Below, one piece after another: positions 33,756 to 42,316 of a stretch of 64,000 nucleotides of DNA; the stretch's first letter is position 1, and each line of letters begins with the position of its first letter. Source of the stretch: Acetatifactor sp. (lineage in GTDB: Bacteria > Bacillota > Clostridia > Lachnospirales > Lachnospiraceae); assembly GCA_024693365.1 (NCBI GenBank), contig JAILLF010000023.1, positions 1-64,000 on the forward strand, written 5' to 3'. A program made the translations under genes and the position numbers. The notes under the pieces were generated by a model that was not told the origin of the DNA, searched no databases, and was given only the letters and a program-made list of their open reading frames with translations.

Positions 33756-34676
33756 TCATTCCCTGACGATGCATAAATCCAAGTAGTCGTCCACGTTAAT
33801 TTCGATTCTCTGAAGGGGCGCCACTTCATGATGGCAAACCCACTGGGATCCCATGGCGTGAATAAAGTCCTTAGGATCGAGCTTGTACAGATATCCCTTG
33901 CCGCCGTACTTCGGATGACAGCCTTCAAAAACCATACGGTTTCCGTACTCTGGCATCATTGTCCGCTTGCCGCAGGTTCCCGGTTGATTCTCCTCACGGC
34001 CAAGCGCAAAGCAGATCGCCATCTCCTTATTGCTTGTGGCATAGACCGCCAGCTGGCATCCCTGCTCAAAGCCTGTATCATACGCCTGCTGCGGCACAAG
34101 CTTGTCCAGCAGATAAGGGCTTCCATGCCACAAGGGCTGATTTACCCATGGCTCTAACCCTCTGTCGCTCCAGACCTGCACTTCCACGTAGCACTCAGGG
34201 CCGAACTTAAAATCAGGATTCCAATCCTGCGGAAGTCCATATTTTTCAATGATTTCCAGGATTTCATCATACGTATATAAACGATTCCGGTATTCCTTTC
34301 CATCCTTCACTTTACCGCTAAAGGTCGGGTGGGAATCCCCGTAGGTAAAGGAAACCGTACGCAGATCCAGCTGTTTTGCATCGATTTCGACAAACGCCGT
34401 CTGATCATACCATTTTTCAAAAAAGGGGACAGCCTCAACCACGAAATAATGCGGCGTTTCGCGCTCGATCAATCCGCCCTTTTTAAGAAATTCCTCCCGC
34501 AGGATCCCCTCAAAGTGCCTTCTCTTTGCCACGTAATCCTCAGGCCTTTTTGACAGGAATGCCTCCGGTTTCTCCTTTCGAATGCGATCCAGCAGTCGAT
34601 TCGCTTCATCATCAGGCAAATCCGAAATACTGTGAAACGGACCTACGCTTTTCTCATAATAATGGTATAATTTCAT
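33756..34676 (-). CDS. Conserved hypothetical protein; C-terminal half suggests an ADP-ribosyltransferase-like fold
   Basis: 306 residues, soluble. The N-terminal half (LYHYYEKSVGPFHSISDLPD, VSFTYGDSHPTFSG) looks like a conserved uncharacterised module. The C-terminal half has PLWHGSPYLLDKLVPQQA and QLAVYATSNKEMAICFALG, an HGS...ATxxxxMAICFA layout that resembles ART-fold NAD-binding domains; this is weak pattern matching. GAGGGAATCAG precedes the ATG at 34676. It borders the repeat island. Function is unknown. Confidence 0.65.
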   Translation of the reverse strand: MKLYHYYEKSVGPFHSISDLPDDEANRLLDRIRKEKPEAFLSKRPEDYVAKRRHFEGILREEFLKKGGLIERETPHYFVVEAVPFFEKWYDQTAFVEIDAKQLDLRTVSFTYGDSHPTFSGKVKDGKEYRNRLYTYDEILEIIEKYGLPQDWNPDFKFGPECYVEVQVWSDRGLEPWVNQPLWHGSPYLLDKLVPQQAYDTGFEQGCQLAVYATSNKEMAICFALGREENQPGTCGKRTMMPEYGNRMVFEGCHPKYGGKGYLYKLDPKDFIHAMGSQWVCHHEVAPLQRIEINVDDYLDLCIVRE

Positions 34677-34716
34677 CTGATTCCCTCGAAATTCTGACTG
34701 CGCCTACAGTACCACT

Positions 34717-35226
34717 TTATTTACTGATCCTCACGTAATAGTTTAATTCATCTTCGCGAACAATTCGGCCTCCGTTCTTTTTTTGAACCATCTGGGATGC
34801 GAGATTATCCTTATGAACGGAAAGATAAAATTCCTCTTCCTTGATGACGTCCCTGCCTTCTTTCAGCAAAAGCGCTAAACCCTTCGATCCATATCCTTTG
34901 CCTCGTTCGCTTTTTTTGATGGCATATCCGATATGTCCATGATACTGCCTAAGGAAATCATTCAGGTAATGCCTTAGACGAAACAGCCCAACAATCCGAT
35001 CGTCATCCCAAAGAAAATACTGCGTCTCAGGCACCCAGCCCTCTGGCAGGCCTTCTCCCTTGGAATACCGGATGATTCGCGGAAGCGCCTTTTCCCGAAA
35101 TTCCTCAAAGCTGATTCCCGCGATCGGATTTGTCATGCCATTTTCGTCTGCGGGCATTTGTGAAATCATCGCATATTCTTCCAGCGCGTCCTCTAAGTTT
35201 GCTTCCTTCAAATAAATCACGCCCAT
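34717..35226 (-). CDS. GNAT acetyltransferase
   Basis: 169 residues. The acetyl-CoA motif is HIGYAIKKSERGKGYGSKGL, preceded by IVGLFRLRHYLNDFLRQYHG, and DNLASQMVQKKNGGRIVRED is the final conserved part. The pattern matches GNAT proteins close to the KxxxGxGxG type. GAGAGAGGTG precedes the ATG at 35226. It lies in the GNAT-rich stretch; the next gene upstream, 22 bp away, is also a GNAT. Confidence 0.88.
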   Translation of the reverse strand: MGVIYLKEANLEDALEEYAMISQMPADENGMTNPIAGISFEEFREKALPRIIRYSKGEGLPEGWVPETQYFLWDDDRIVGLFRLRHYLNDFLRQYHGHIGYAIKKSERGKGYGSKGLALLLKEGRDVIKEEEFYLSVHKDNLASQMVQKKNGGRIVREDELNYYVRISK

Positions 35227-35248
35227 CACCTCTCTCAGTATAGCATAA

Positions 35249-35800
35249 TTACAGCTCCTTCACCATAAGATATTCATTCAGGAGTTTCCCATTTTTTAAC
35301 CGGATAAAGTTCGGATGTACTGCAACAATCCGAAATCCCATTTTCTCATAGAGTGCCCTTGCGCGGCCATTTCCCTCAATAAATTCCAACTCAATCTGTG
35401 TCACTTCTGGCTTGGATTTCGCGATCTCGATCATTGCTTCAAACATCTGCGTTCCAATCCCCAGACCCCAATACTCTTTCGTGAGTGCGATGCCGATGGA
35501 TGCCCTGTGTTTTGTCTTCAAATTCCTGTTAAAGCGGATTTGACAGTTTCCGGCAACCTTTCCGTCCACAAGACATACCAGGGCAAAGTCATACTCTGAC
35601 GAATTCCATTCCTCGAAAATCTTCTTCTCACCTTCATAAGTATATTTCCCGCATTCCTCAGGATAGCGCAGAATAAACTCCGTCTCACTAGCAGAAACTC
35701 TCAAATACTCCAGAACGCCTTCTATGTCCTCTTCCTTAGGGTTACGAAGCAGCGCCTTTCTGCCATCCTTCAACGTAAACCATTTATCTTCCATTATCAT
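35249..35800 (-). CDS. GNAT acetyltransferase (RimJ-like)
   Basis: 183 residues. IGIALTKEYWGLGIGTQMFE carries the acetyl-CoA loop and GNGRARALYEKMGFRIVAVH the terminal motif. The start MIMEDKWFTLKDGRKALLRN resembles regulators of polyamine or ribosomal protein acetylation only loosely. AGGAGG nine bases upstream fixes the ATG at 35800; a longer reading runs into the ABC exporter 5' flank. The substrate is unknown. Confidence 0.88.
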   Translation of the reverse strand: MIMEDKWFTLKDGRKALLRNPKEEDIEGVLEYLRVSASETEFILRYPEECGKYTYEGEKKIFEEWNSSEYDFALVCLVDGKVAGNCQIRFNRNLKTKHRASIGIALTKEYWGLGIGTQMFEAMIEIAKSKPEVTQIELEFIEGNGRARALYEKMGFRIVAVHPNFIRLKNGKLLNEYLMVKEL

Positions 35801-35916
35801 CTTTTGACTCCTCCTAAATCCTTTGCAAACGTCGTGACCTTCGGCGGGTTCCTCCTTGCCATCCAGATCATGGAATGCCAGGAATTCCATGACCTGAAAT
35901 AGTTCCTTTCGACAGG

Positions 35917-37782
35917 TTATGATGCCTCATATCGTCCCGCCTGCACGCGCCACATCTCCGCATATCTTCCGTTCTTAGCAAGAAGGCTCTCGTGCGTGCC
36001 TTCTTCGACAATCCGCCCATTCTCCAGCATGATGATTCTGTCAGCATCACGCGTGGTGGACAGGCGGTGTGAAATGTAAAATACGGTTTTACCCTTCGCA
36101 GCAGATTCCATCGCCTTATTCAGTTCATACTCCGCGATCGGATCCAGCGCGCTGCTGGGCTCATCCATGATCAGGATGTCTGCATCCTTGAAAAATGCTC
36201 TGGAGATCGCAATCTTCTGGCTCTCACCACCGGAAAAGTTCACGCCGTCCTTATCAAATTCTGCGGTCACCTGCGTCTCAAGGCCCTTGGGTAGAGACTT
36301 TAATCTCTCACCAAATCCGGCTCTTTCGAGCGCTGATACCGCCTGATTCCTAACGTCAACCTTATCGACAGCACGTAACGCCTGTGTTCCCGCTTCCTCC
36401 AGTGCTTCAGACAATGCTCCCGTCTCCTTCGCGGAATCCTCCAAGCTTCGCATCACCACGTTCTCGAGAAGACTTGCCCCGTACATTTGATAATCCTGAA
36501 AGACTACGCCAATGCGATGACGATAATCATATGGCTGATATTTCTTAATGTCCGCACCATGATATAAAATCCGTCCACCCGTCGGATCATACAGTCTCAT
36601 AAGGAGCTTGATCAGCGTTGTCTTACCCGCACCATTATATCCTACGATTGCGACTTTCTCGCCAGGCTTTACCTTCAGCGTGATATCCTTTAAGGTATCC
36701 TCCATCTCCTCCTGATAGCGGAAACTAACATGCTCCAGTGAGAGCTCCGCATTTCCCTCCGGAACAGCTTCTCCCTCCATGGCCTTCATCTTCGGCTCAT
36801 AGTCTAGGAACGAGCGAATCTTGTCGACGTAAAGACTGTTTTCCTGCGCTTTCGGGAAGATGTCCGCCATGTTTGCCATGCCTCTTCTAAGACTTCCCGT
36901 GCGGTTAAAGAGCACCACGGCGTTACTGTAATCAATGGTATGAAGCACGGCAGCCTGGAACACCAGATACGTGATGTACAGGCCGTCCATGATAAAGTCG
37001 CCAACCACGTAATCCCTTGTGAAATTCAACATGGTTCGCTTTAGGCCGACCTTCCTTTGCTCCTCCACGATCTCATCGTTGGTTTCCTGAAATTCCTTTT
37101 CCAGTGCATCGCCAACTCGTGGATGGAGTCTTAGTTCCTTCGCATAATCATTCAAATAAAACACGCGGCTTACGTAATTCCTTTTTCTCATCAAAGGATT
37201 GAGCTTCAACCGTACGTCATAATTCAATTTGTTTAACACCTTCGAAACAAAGTATCTCAGCACAAAGGATGCAAACACAAAGAGTATGCCGGCCGCATCC
37301 GTGAGCAGGTAAAACACGCCCGTGGTAAAGATGATCGTCAGACCCTGCATGATCATGTTGCACATGGAAAGGAACCGGTCGATGGAGCTCTCCGCCTCCG
37401 CCACGGCAAGCACGAAATCGTTATAATACTTGGGGTCATCATAGCAGCTTAAGTCGATCTGCGATGCCTTTTCATACATCTTTTCCTTCAGCGCCTTGTA
37501 GAGCTTGGGCTTGCTGCGATAGGTCCAGCCATGGATAAAATACCCATCCGGCACAATCTGTATCATATTGACGATCAGGATGACGCCGATGACCAAAAGT
37601 GCCTTCCAAAATGGCTCCTGATACTCCGCGCAGTGCAGAACGTAACGAATGCCAAGCACGTGCTCCAAGAAGATAATACCCTGATAACGGAAACCGTCAT
37701 ACAGGAAGTAGATCATGTATCCAGGGCAGGTTTTGAAACAGAGATTCCAGAGAAAGAGCTGATTCTTCCATACGTTTTTCAT
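35917..37782 (-). CDS. ABC exporter half-transporter, subunit 2
   Basis: 621 residues. A membrane domain of about six helices spans residues ~1-310, followed by an ATPase domain. Walker A is AIVGYNGAGKTTLIKLLMRL, the signature is NFSGGESQKIAISRAFF, and Walker B is ILIMDEPSSALDP with the catalytic Glu. Its start overlaps the stop of the upstream subunit by 4 bp (ATGA), so the pair is translated together and probably forms a heterodimer. The cargo (drug, lipid or peptide) is unknown. Confidence 0.93.
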   Translation of the reverse strand: MKNVWKNQLFLWNLCFKTCPGYMIYFLYDGFRYQGIIFLEHVLGIRYVLHCAEYQEPFWKALLVIGVILIVNMIQIVPDGYFIHGWTYRSKPKLYKALKEKMYEKASQIDLSCYDDPKYYNDFVLAVAEAESSIDRFLSMCNMIMQGLTIIFTTGVFYLLTDAAGILFVFASFVLRYFVSKVLNKLNYDVRLKLNPLMRKRNYVSRVFYLNDYAKELRLHPRVGDALEKEFQETNDEIVEEQRKVGLKRTMLNFTRDYVVGDFIMDGLYITYLVFQAAVLHTIDYSNAVVLFNRTGSLRRGMANMADIFPKAQENSLYVDKIRSFLDYEPKMKAMEGEAVPEGNAELSLEHVSFRYQEEMEDTLKDITLKVKPGEKVAIVGYNGAGKTTLIKLLMRLYDPTGGRILYHGADIKKYQPYDYRHRIGVVFQDYQMYGASLLENVVMRSLEDSAKETGALSEALEEAGTQALRAVDKVDVRNQAVSALERAGFGERLKSLPKGLETQVTAEFDKDGVNFSGGESQKIAISRAFFKDADILIMDEPSSALDPIAEYELNKAMESAAKGKTVFYISHRLSTTRDADRIIMLENGRIVEEGTHESLLAKNGRYAEMWRVQAGRYEAS

Positions 37783-39695
37783 GCCAGCCCACCTCCTTCC
37801 TGAAGAATATCCACTTCATCAGGATTTACGAAAACTTTATCCTCCTGTATATGATTAGAAACATCCTTCCCTTCGTCAGAAAGCGCAAGATAGTTCTTTG
37901 CCTGCTTCGCATACATGTCGGCATACAGACCCTTTTGCTCCATAAGCATCTTGTGCGTTCCGGCTTCCTTCACGGTACCGTCAGACAAAAGGTATACCCA
38001 ATCCGCATTCTGCACGGAAGAAAGTCTGTGTGAAATAAATACTAACGTGTGATCTGCGCAGGTTTCGTAAATGTTGTCAAAAAGCGTCGCCTCCGCGATC
38101 GGATCCAGTGCGCTGCTGGGCTCGTCAAAAATCTTGAAGGGGCATTCCTTCACAAAGGCTCTGGCCACGACAATCTTTTGGAATTCGCCTCCCGACAAAA
38201 CGGCGCCCTCATCATCAAATTCATGGGTCAGCGTTGTCTGAACGCCCTTGGGAAGACTCATCACCTTGTCATAAGCACCAGATAACTTTAATGCCTCGCA
38301 AACCCTGCTTTCCTTTTCATTTTCCGGAACCTCTTCTCCCATGACCACGTTATCCGTGACAGACATGGAAAACATTCTGTGATCCTGAAATGCCGTTGCA
38401 AATAAGGCCCTGTATTTTCTTAGATTGTATTCCCGGACGTCACGCCCGTTTAACAGGATCGTTCCGGAGGTCGGATCATAGAAACGCAGCAAAAGCTTGA
38501 TCATGGTCGTTTTTCCCGCGCCATTGTGACCAACCAACGCATAGGTCTTGCCTCCGCGGAATTCCATGTTTACGTGGGACAGCACCTCCTTGTCCTTGTA
38601 CGAGAACGATACGTCACGAAACTCAATGGACTTGATCTCCTTGCCGGGATCTAATCCATCCGAGTCCTCAGGAATTTTTTCCTTATACTCCAAAAAGGTC
38701 CGCAAATACTCAATAAACAAACCATTCTTAAAAAGACTCGTCAGGGATTCCGTAAAACCGATCAGGATCCAAGTCGTAGACACCATCATGCTGGTGATGA
38801 CAGCGAGCTCTGCGAGACTCATGGTCTGACTCACCAAGGTTCTGTAAGCGCCGTAGATCAAGAGGCCCTCAAAAATAAAGGTAAACGTGAACATAACATA
38901 CATCCAGTGAAGCACCATGGCTCTTTTCGTGTATTTTTTCGTCACGTCAGCTAGTCCCGTGATGGCTTCGCGATACTGCCTTCTCATCAGGGAGAACACA
39001 TCCGTCAGACGCATTTCCTTCGCATATTCCGGGAGATACATGACGCGGTTGACGTAGGCGATCCGGCGATTATGCGGTGCCATGTCTTTGTTTCTCGCGT
39101 AATCAATATGGCTCAGTTTTCTGTTAAAAATGAAATTTCCGATGACGGGAAAGAGAATGAACAGGACGGATATTTTATCCACCTGATACATGAAAACAAA
39201 TGCACACACGCTTGCAATGGCTCCAAAGACCGTCTTAAACACGTCACTTACCGTCATCATAAGACGTTCATCTGCCCGATCCATGGCGAGGGTATATTTG
39301 TCGTAGAATTCACTGTTTTCAAAGCATTCCAGCTCTACGTTCCTGGATTTGCGAAACAGTTTTGTATAGAGCCCTTTATTGACCCTGGCCTCACAGACGG
39401 GATAGACATGACCAACCAAGACGCGCTCGTAAAAATTCATGGAGCACATGACGACCGCCACGATGATGACAAATTTCATGATCGTCCCAAAGCTGTCACC
39501 ATTCTCAAGGGAATTGATCACGTACCGCATGAAGAATGCACTGTAGAATAGCCACTCAAAATATCCCAAAAACTGACTAATGCCGTAATGCACCACCAAC
39601 GGCCGGCATATTTTCCCCAAGAGACCACATGCGAACAAGTTGTTCTGAACTGCCCTTGTCCGCGAGATCTCCCTCTTGCTCACTTTCTTTTTCAT
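37779..39695 (-). CDS. ABC exporter half-transporter, subunit 1
   Basis: About 638 residues with the same layout as subunit 2. Walker A is ALVGHNGAGKTTMIKLLLRF, the signature is VLSGGEFQKIVVARAF, and Walker B is FKIFDEPSSALDPIAE with the Glu kept, so both ATP sites look usable. The N-terminal tail MMKKKVSKREISRTRAVQNN is basic and cytosolic. AAGGAG precedes paired ATGs at 39698 and 39695; the second has better spacing. A dispersed repeat lies just upstream. A cargo cannot be inferred. Confidence 0.93.
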   Translation of the reverse strand: MKKKVSKREISRTRAVQNNLFACGLLGKICRPLVVHYGISQFLGYFEWLFYSAFFMRYVINSLENGDSFGTIMKFVIIVAVVMCSMNFYERVLVGHVYPVCEARVNKGLYTKLFRKSRNVELECFENSEFYDKYTLAMDRADERLMMTVSDVFKTVFGAIASVCAFVFMYQVDKISVLFILFPVIGNFIFNRKLSHIDYARNKDMAPHNRRIAYVNRVMYLPEYAKEMRLTDVFSLMRRQYREAITGLADVTKKYTKRAMVLHWMYVMFTFTFIFEGLLIYGAYRTLVSQTMSLAELAVITSMMVSTTWILIGFTESLTSLFKNGLFIEYLRTFLEYKEKIPEDSDGLDPGKEIKSIEFRDVSFSYKDKEVLSHVNMEFRGGKTYALVGHNGAGKTTMIKLLLRFYDPTSGTILLNGRDVREYNLRKYRALFATAFQDHRMFSMSVTDNVVMGEEVPENEKESRVCEALKLSGAYDKVMSLPKGVQTTLTHEFDDEGAVLSGGEFQKIVVARAFVKECPFKIFDEPSSALDPIAEATLFDNIYETCADHTLVFISHRLSSVQNADWVYLLSDGTVKEAGTHKMLMEQKGLYADMYAKQAKNYLALSDEGKDVSNHIQEDKVFVNPDEVDILQEGGGLA

Positions 39696-39710
39696 CATAC
39701 TCTCCTTATT

Positions 39711-39772
39711 GTGTCACGGGGACGTGTCTACTGACACGTTTTTCACGCACGCCCTCCGGCACGTCCCCTGCT
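39711..39772. repeat. Dispersed GTGTCA...TGACAC repeat, copy 5, with trailing remnant
   Basis: GTGTCACGGGGACGTGTCTA followed by CTGACACG has the same core as copy 2. It is followed by CGCCCTCCGGCACGTCCCCT, which resembles the remnant at 961-990. It lies between the ABC exporter genes and the methyltransferase gene. Confidence 0.85.
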
Positions 39773-39789
39773 TTCTTTCAGATTACAAG

Positions 39790-40602
39790 CTAAGCTTGCT
39801 TTTTAGAGACGATCATTAAATGCTCAGAATGGGTTAGATAATCTTCCTTCTCACAAAAGCGAAGAGCGTAGTCATACCATGCCTGCCGAACCTTTTTTGT
39901 ACTTGCTTTCAAGGTATTCTTGTATGCAGCGAGAATGCTCTCCTGCCCAAAGACGGTCACCGTTTGAAGCCCCGGGATGGAGGCCAGCAGCTCCTTCGCC
40001 TCACCTACCGTTGCCATGTGGGAATGCGTAAAAGCCTTAAATGAGAGGCCTTCCCCCTTTGCCGCAACGTCAAACAGCTCCTGTTCCTCGGGAAACAGTA
40101 TGGTCTCCGGCATCTCCCGAAGTCCCCAGATCACACCGCCAAACATGAGAATGAAGCTGCAAAAAAGATACCCTCCCGGTTTCAAAACGCGCTTCGCTTC
40201 CAAAATGGCCTTCCGCCTGCTTTCTTCTTCCATTAAATGATACAACGGGCCCATCAGAAAAACAATGTCAAAGGAGGCTTCGGGAAACGCGGAAAGATCC
40301 ATCGCGTCTCCCTGAAGAGCTTGCATTTTTACGCCATACTGCCTTGCTTTTTTCTTTGCAAAGCGAACGTTTTCATCGCTCAGGTCCAGTAGCGTTACGC
40401 CATGACCCTGGCCTGCATAATGAATGCCATAGTGCCCGGGACCGCCGCCGATATCCAAGATCTTGTCGCCAGGCTTAATATATCTGTCCATCATATGAAT
40501 GGTGATATATTTTTCATGAGGATGCTTTATCTGCAACCGGTCCCATTCCTTCTTGGGATCCAGGTTATAATGCTCCCTAACTTCTTGTGTTTTTTCACTC
40601 AT
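39790..40602 (-). CDS. Class I SAM-dependent methyltransferase
   Basis: 270 residues. SAM motif I is DKILDIGGGPGHYGIHYAGQ and motif II is GVTLLDLSDENVRFAKK. A later motif is FDIVFLMGPLYHLMEEESRR, followed by AKRVLKPGGYLFCSFI. The fold is Rossmann-like, and the acceptor (small molecule or protein) is unknown. AAAGGAG precedes the ATG at 40602, and a long basic leader would be needed to start earlier. It is not in the same family as the two nickel-locus methyltransferases at 51-57 kb by visible motifs. Confidence 0.88.
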   Translation of the reverse strand: MSEKTQEVREHYNLDPKKEWDRLQIKHPHEKYITIHMMDRYIKPGDKILDIGGGPGHYGIHYAGQGHGVTLLDLSDENVRFAKKKARQYGVKMQALQGDAMDLSAFPEASFDIVFLMGPLYHLMEEESRRKAILEAKRVLKPGGYLFCSFILMFGGVIWGLREMPETILFPEEQELFDVAAKGEGLSFKAFTHSHMATVGEAKELLASIPGLQTVTVFGQESILAAYKNTLKASTKKVRQAWYDYALRFCEKEDYLTHSEHLMIVSKKQA

Positions 40603-40624
40603 GGCTGAACTCCTTTCCACGTGG

Positions 40625-40703
40625 CTATAGACAGACCCTTCCGCATATCCTGCTTTACGCTTAGGATTGCAGGTCAGTCTTTTACGTAACCGTTCCTTCG
40701 ACA
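40625..40703. repeat. Degenerate composite repeat
   Basis: GACAGACCCTTCCGCATATC and CTTAGGATTGCAGGTCAGTC form an imperfect inverted repeat (GACAGACC/GGTCAGTC), followed by AACCGTTCCTTCGACACG. It corresponds to the decayed copy at 28171-28247 and lies between the methyltransferase and GNAT genes. Confidence 0.5.
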
Positions 40704-40706
40704 CGT

Positions 40707-41225
40707 TTAGGTAAAGTCCCGTCTAAATAATTTTGCCTCATAATGTGCGCTTCCATCAAACTTGTCATACTCCGTATCGCAGACGTAATGCATTCCAAGC
40801 TTTTCCATGACGCGCTGACTCTTATGATTCTCTTTTGCAAAGATGCCCTCAATGGCGTTCACCTTTCTGGTCTTGCCAATGAAATCCAACAATCCCTGCA
40901 TGGCTTCCGGAACAAGTCCCTTGCCCCACTGATCTGCGCGAACGTTATAACCAACGGTCCATACGTCCTTCTCCGGATCATAGACAAACCCGCCGCTCCC
41001 GATGAGCTCGCCAGTTTCCTTTAGCACAAATCCAAAATCATAGTTGTCAGGATCATCCAGGTCCCGGCTCTCGAGCCACGCCTTTACGTCCTCCGCCTTG
41101 GTATATAAGGGATAGATCATGTACGTGTTTACCTTTGGATCACAGCACCACTTGAATGCCGCTTCATAATCCTCAGGAACCAAGGGTCTTAAAATCAGTC
41201 GCTCTGTTTCCACCGTCACTCTCAT
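40707..41225 (-). CDS. GNAT acetyltransferase, RimJ/RimL type, downstream of a terminator-bearing leader
   Basis: 172 residues. The opening MRVTVETERLILRPLVPEDY and the acetyl-CoA loop VGYNVRADQWGKGLVPEAMQ are RimJ/RimL type. GGGAGGAGCAAT precedes the ATG at 41225. Upstream on the same strand lie a terminator-like hairpin (41263-41297), a 35-codon ORF and a promoter, so its expression may depend on readthrough. It resembles the GNAT at 20429-20950. The substrate is unknown; antibiotic or protein N-terminal acetylation is possible. Confidence 0.9.
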   Translation of the reverse strand: MRVTVETERLILRPLVPEDYEAAFKWCCDPKVNTYMIYPLYTKAEDVKAWLESRDLDDPDNYDFGFVLKETGELIGSGGFVYDPEKDVWTVGYNVRADQWGKGLVPEAMQGLLDFIGKTRKVNAIEGIFAKENHKSQRVMEKLGMHYVCDTEYDKFDGSAHYEAKLFRRDFT

Positions 41226-41262
41226 ATTGCTCCTCCCTTCGCGCAGAACCGTTTCTAAACAC

Positions 41263-41297
41263 AAACCCCACTTATCTGCGTGAGATAAGTGGGGTTT
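41263..41297 (-). terminator. Perfect 15-bp terminator-like hairpin before a GNAT gene
   Basis: AAACCCCACTTATCT pairs with AGATAAGTGGGGTTT around a 5-nt loop. On the minus strand it is followed by GTGTTTAG, a modest U tract. It could end the small-gene transcript or act as an attenuator for the GNAT gene 38 bp further on. Confidence 0.8.
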
Positions 41298-41349
41298 CCT
41301 TCAAACACCGTATAATCTTAATAACAACGCCCTGCGTCATCATAAGAAC

Positions 41350-41457
41350 CTATCTCTTTCGCTCTGAATTTTGATATACCAAAATAACTCCATGGACGGG
41401 GTAATTGTTCACGGACCACTTTGCGTAATATCTAATTTCAGTGTTCAGAAATAGCAT
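41350..41457 (-). CDS. Small 35-aa protein with its own promoter and strong RBS
   Basis: ATG at 41457, 35 codons and TAG. The product begins MLFLNTEIRYYAKWSVN and ends in a basic SERKR tail, with a Val/Ile-rich centre (YPVHGVILVYQ). AAGGAG lies seven bases before the ATG. A well-formed promoter lies at 41535-41563 and a terminator hairpin follows. A second short frame (23 codons, from ATGATGACG near 41338) runs into the hairpin. I do not recognise the protein; it may be a leader peptide or a free-standing small protein. Confidence 0.65.
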   Translation of the reverse strand: MLFLNTEIRYYAKWSVNNYPVHGVILVYQNSERKR

Positions 41458-41534
41458 GCCGGTTCTCCTTTCAAGCTTAATTTTCTTGTTTCCGTTTCCT
41501 TTTCATTTTCTGAAAATCGAAAAATATAGGTTTG

Positions 41535-41563
41535 AATATACTACACAATTTTTTCAAAGTCAA
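41535..41563 (-). promoter_or_regulatory. Sigma-A-type promoter for the 35-aa gene
   Basis: On the minus strand TTGACT (41558-41563), a 17-bp spacer and TATATT (41535-41540), close to the TTGACA/TATAAT consensus. It is in an A/T-rich region about 80 bp upstream of the ATG at 41457. Confidence 0.75.
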
Positions 41564-41616
41564 CACATTTTCAAAAATATTTTTAAAACATTTTACGTAT
41601 CGTCATTTTGATCATT

Positions 41617-42234
41617 TTATTCCTTTGTTTTCTTCTCTTTTATGGCACAAATGATGGTCGTGATCACGTCCATGGCAAAGAAAAATTGGAGAACGCCAAT
41701 CAATAGCGCAAACAGCTTTCCAAGCTTTTTATCCTTCACGGCCTTTGAGAGATAGGCGATCATAAATGGTGCGCTCCCTGCCAGGGAAACCCATCCTAAT
41801 ACGCAGAGGACGCCGATCACCACGGGGGATACAAAGATCATGATGACCACCGGGGTGAACATCAACAGGAAAAAGATGACGATTGCAATGCCGCCCATGA
41901 TATAAAACGGGATCAAGAGATACTTGATCAGCTCTGCCGTCACAAGAAATGCACGTCGGTGCAAATTCTTGGACCGTGCCGCAATCACAATGCTCATGAT
42001 CAGCAGCACTACCGGGATCGCCAAAACAACTAGCGGAAGATCTGAACCCAACGCTCCATTTTGCGCTTTTGCCGCTTCCTCGTATGCTGCACTTGAATTC
42101 ACGGACGCATCCACCTTGGGCACGGTCATAAAGGTGATCACCGGATAGGCATAAGTCATGATCACGTAGAATAATCCCCACAAATATAGTAAATGAAAAC
42201 CTTTTCCATTCCCTTTCGTTACTTCGTTACTCAT
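41617..42234 (-). CDS. Polytopic membrane protein, unrecognised
   Basis: 205 residues with five hydrophobic segments: GLFYVIMTYAYPVITFMTVP, LPLVVLAIPVVLLIMSIVIA, IMGGIAIVIFFLLMFTPVVI, FVSPVVIGVLCVLGWVSLAG and LLIGVLQFFFAMDVITTII. A large soluble loop follows the first (SSAAYEEAAKAQNGALGSDL). The start at 42234 sits behind GGAGAGG, though spacing is short; GTG at 42249 is an alternative. It is unrelated by visible pattern to the three DUF3592-like paralogues. Function is unknown. Confidence 0.72.
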   Translation of the reverse strand: MSNEVTKGNGKGFHLLYLWGLFYVIMTYAYPVITFMTVPKVDASVNSSAAYEEAAKAQNGALGSDLPLVVLAIPVVLLIMSIVIAARSKNLHRRAFLVTAELIKYLLIPFYIMGGIAIVIFFLLMFTPVVIMIFVSPVVIGVLCVLGWVSLAGSAPFMIAYLSKAVKDKKLGKLFALLIGVLQFFFAMDVITTIICAIKEKKTKE

Positions 42235-42316
42235 CCTCTCCGTCCCCACTTACGTACCTCTCTCTCTAAATTTTTGCTTTTATACCTCGTCATATGATAT
42301 ATAGCTCTTGCGGAGT

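Noticed and set aside
33081..33786. Plus-strand frames reading through the hairpin array
   Set aside because: The repeat period is not a multiple of three, so the reading frame shifts each unit; Phe/Ser-rich composition, no domain and no ribosome binding site.
8844..41225. Integron cassette array
   Set aside because: No integrase and no attC-like paired core sites were seen between genes; several genes overlap or form clear operons, which cassettes do not.
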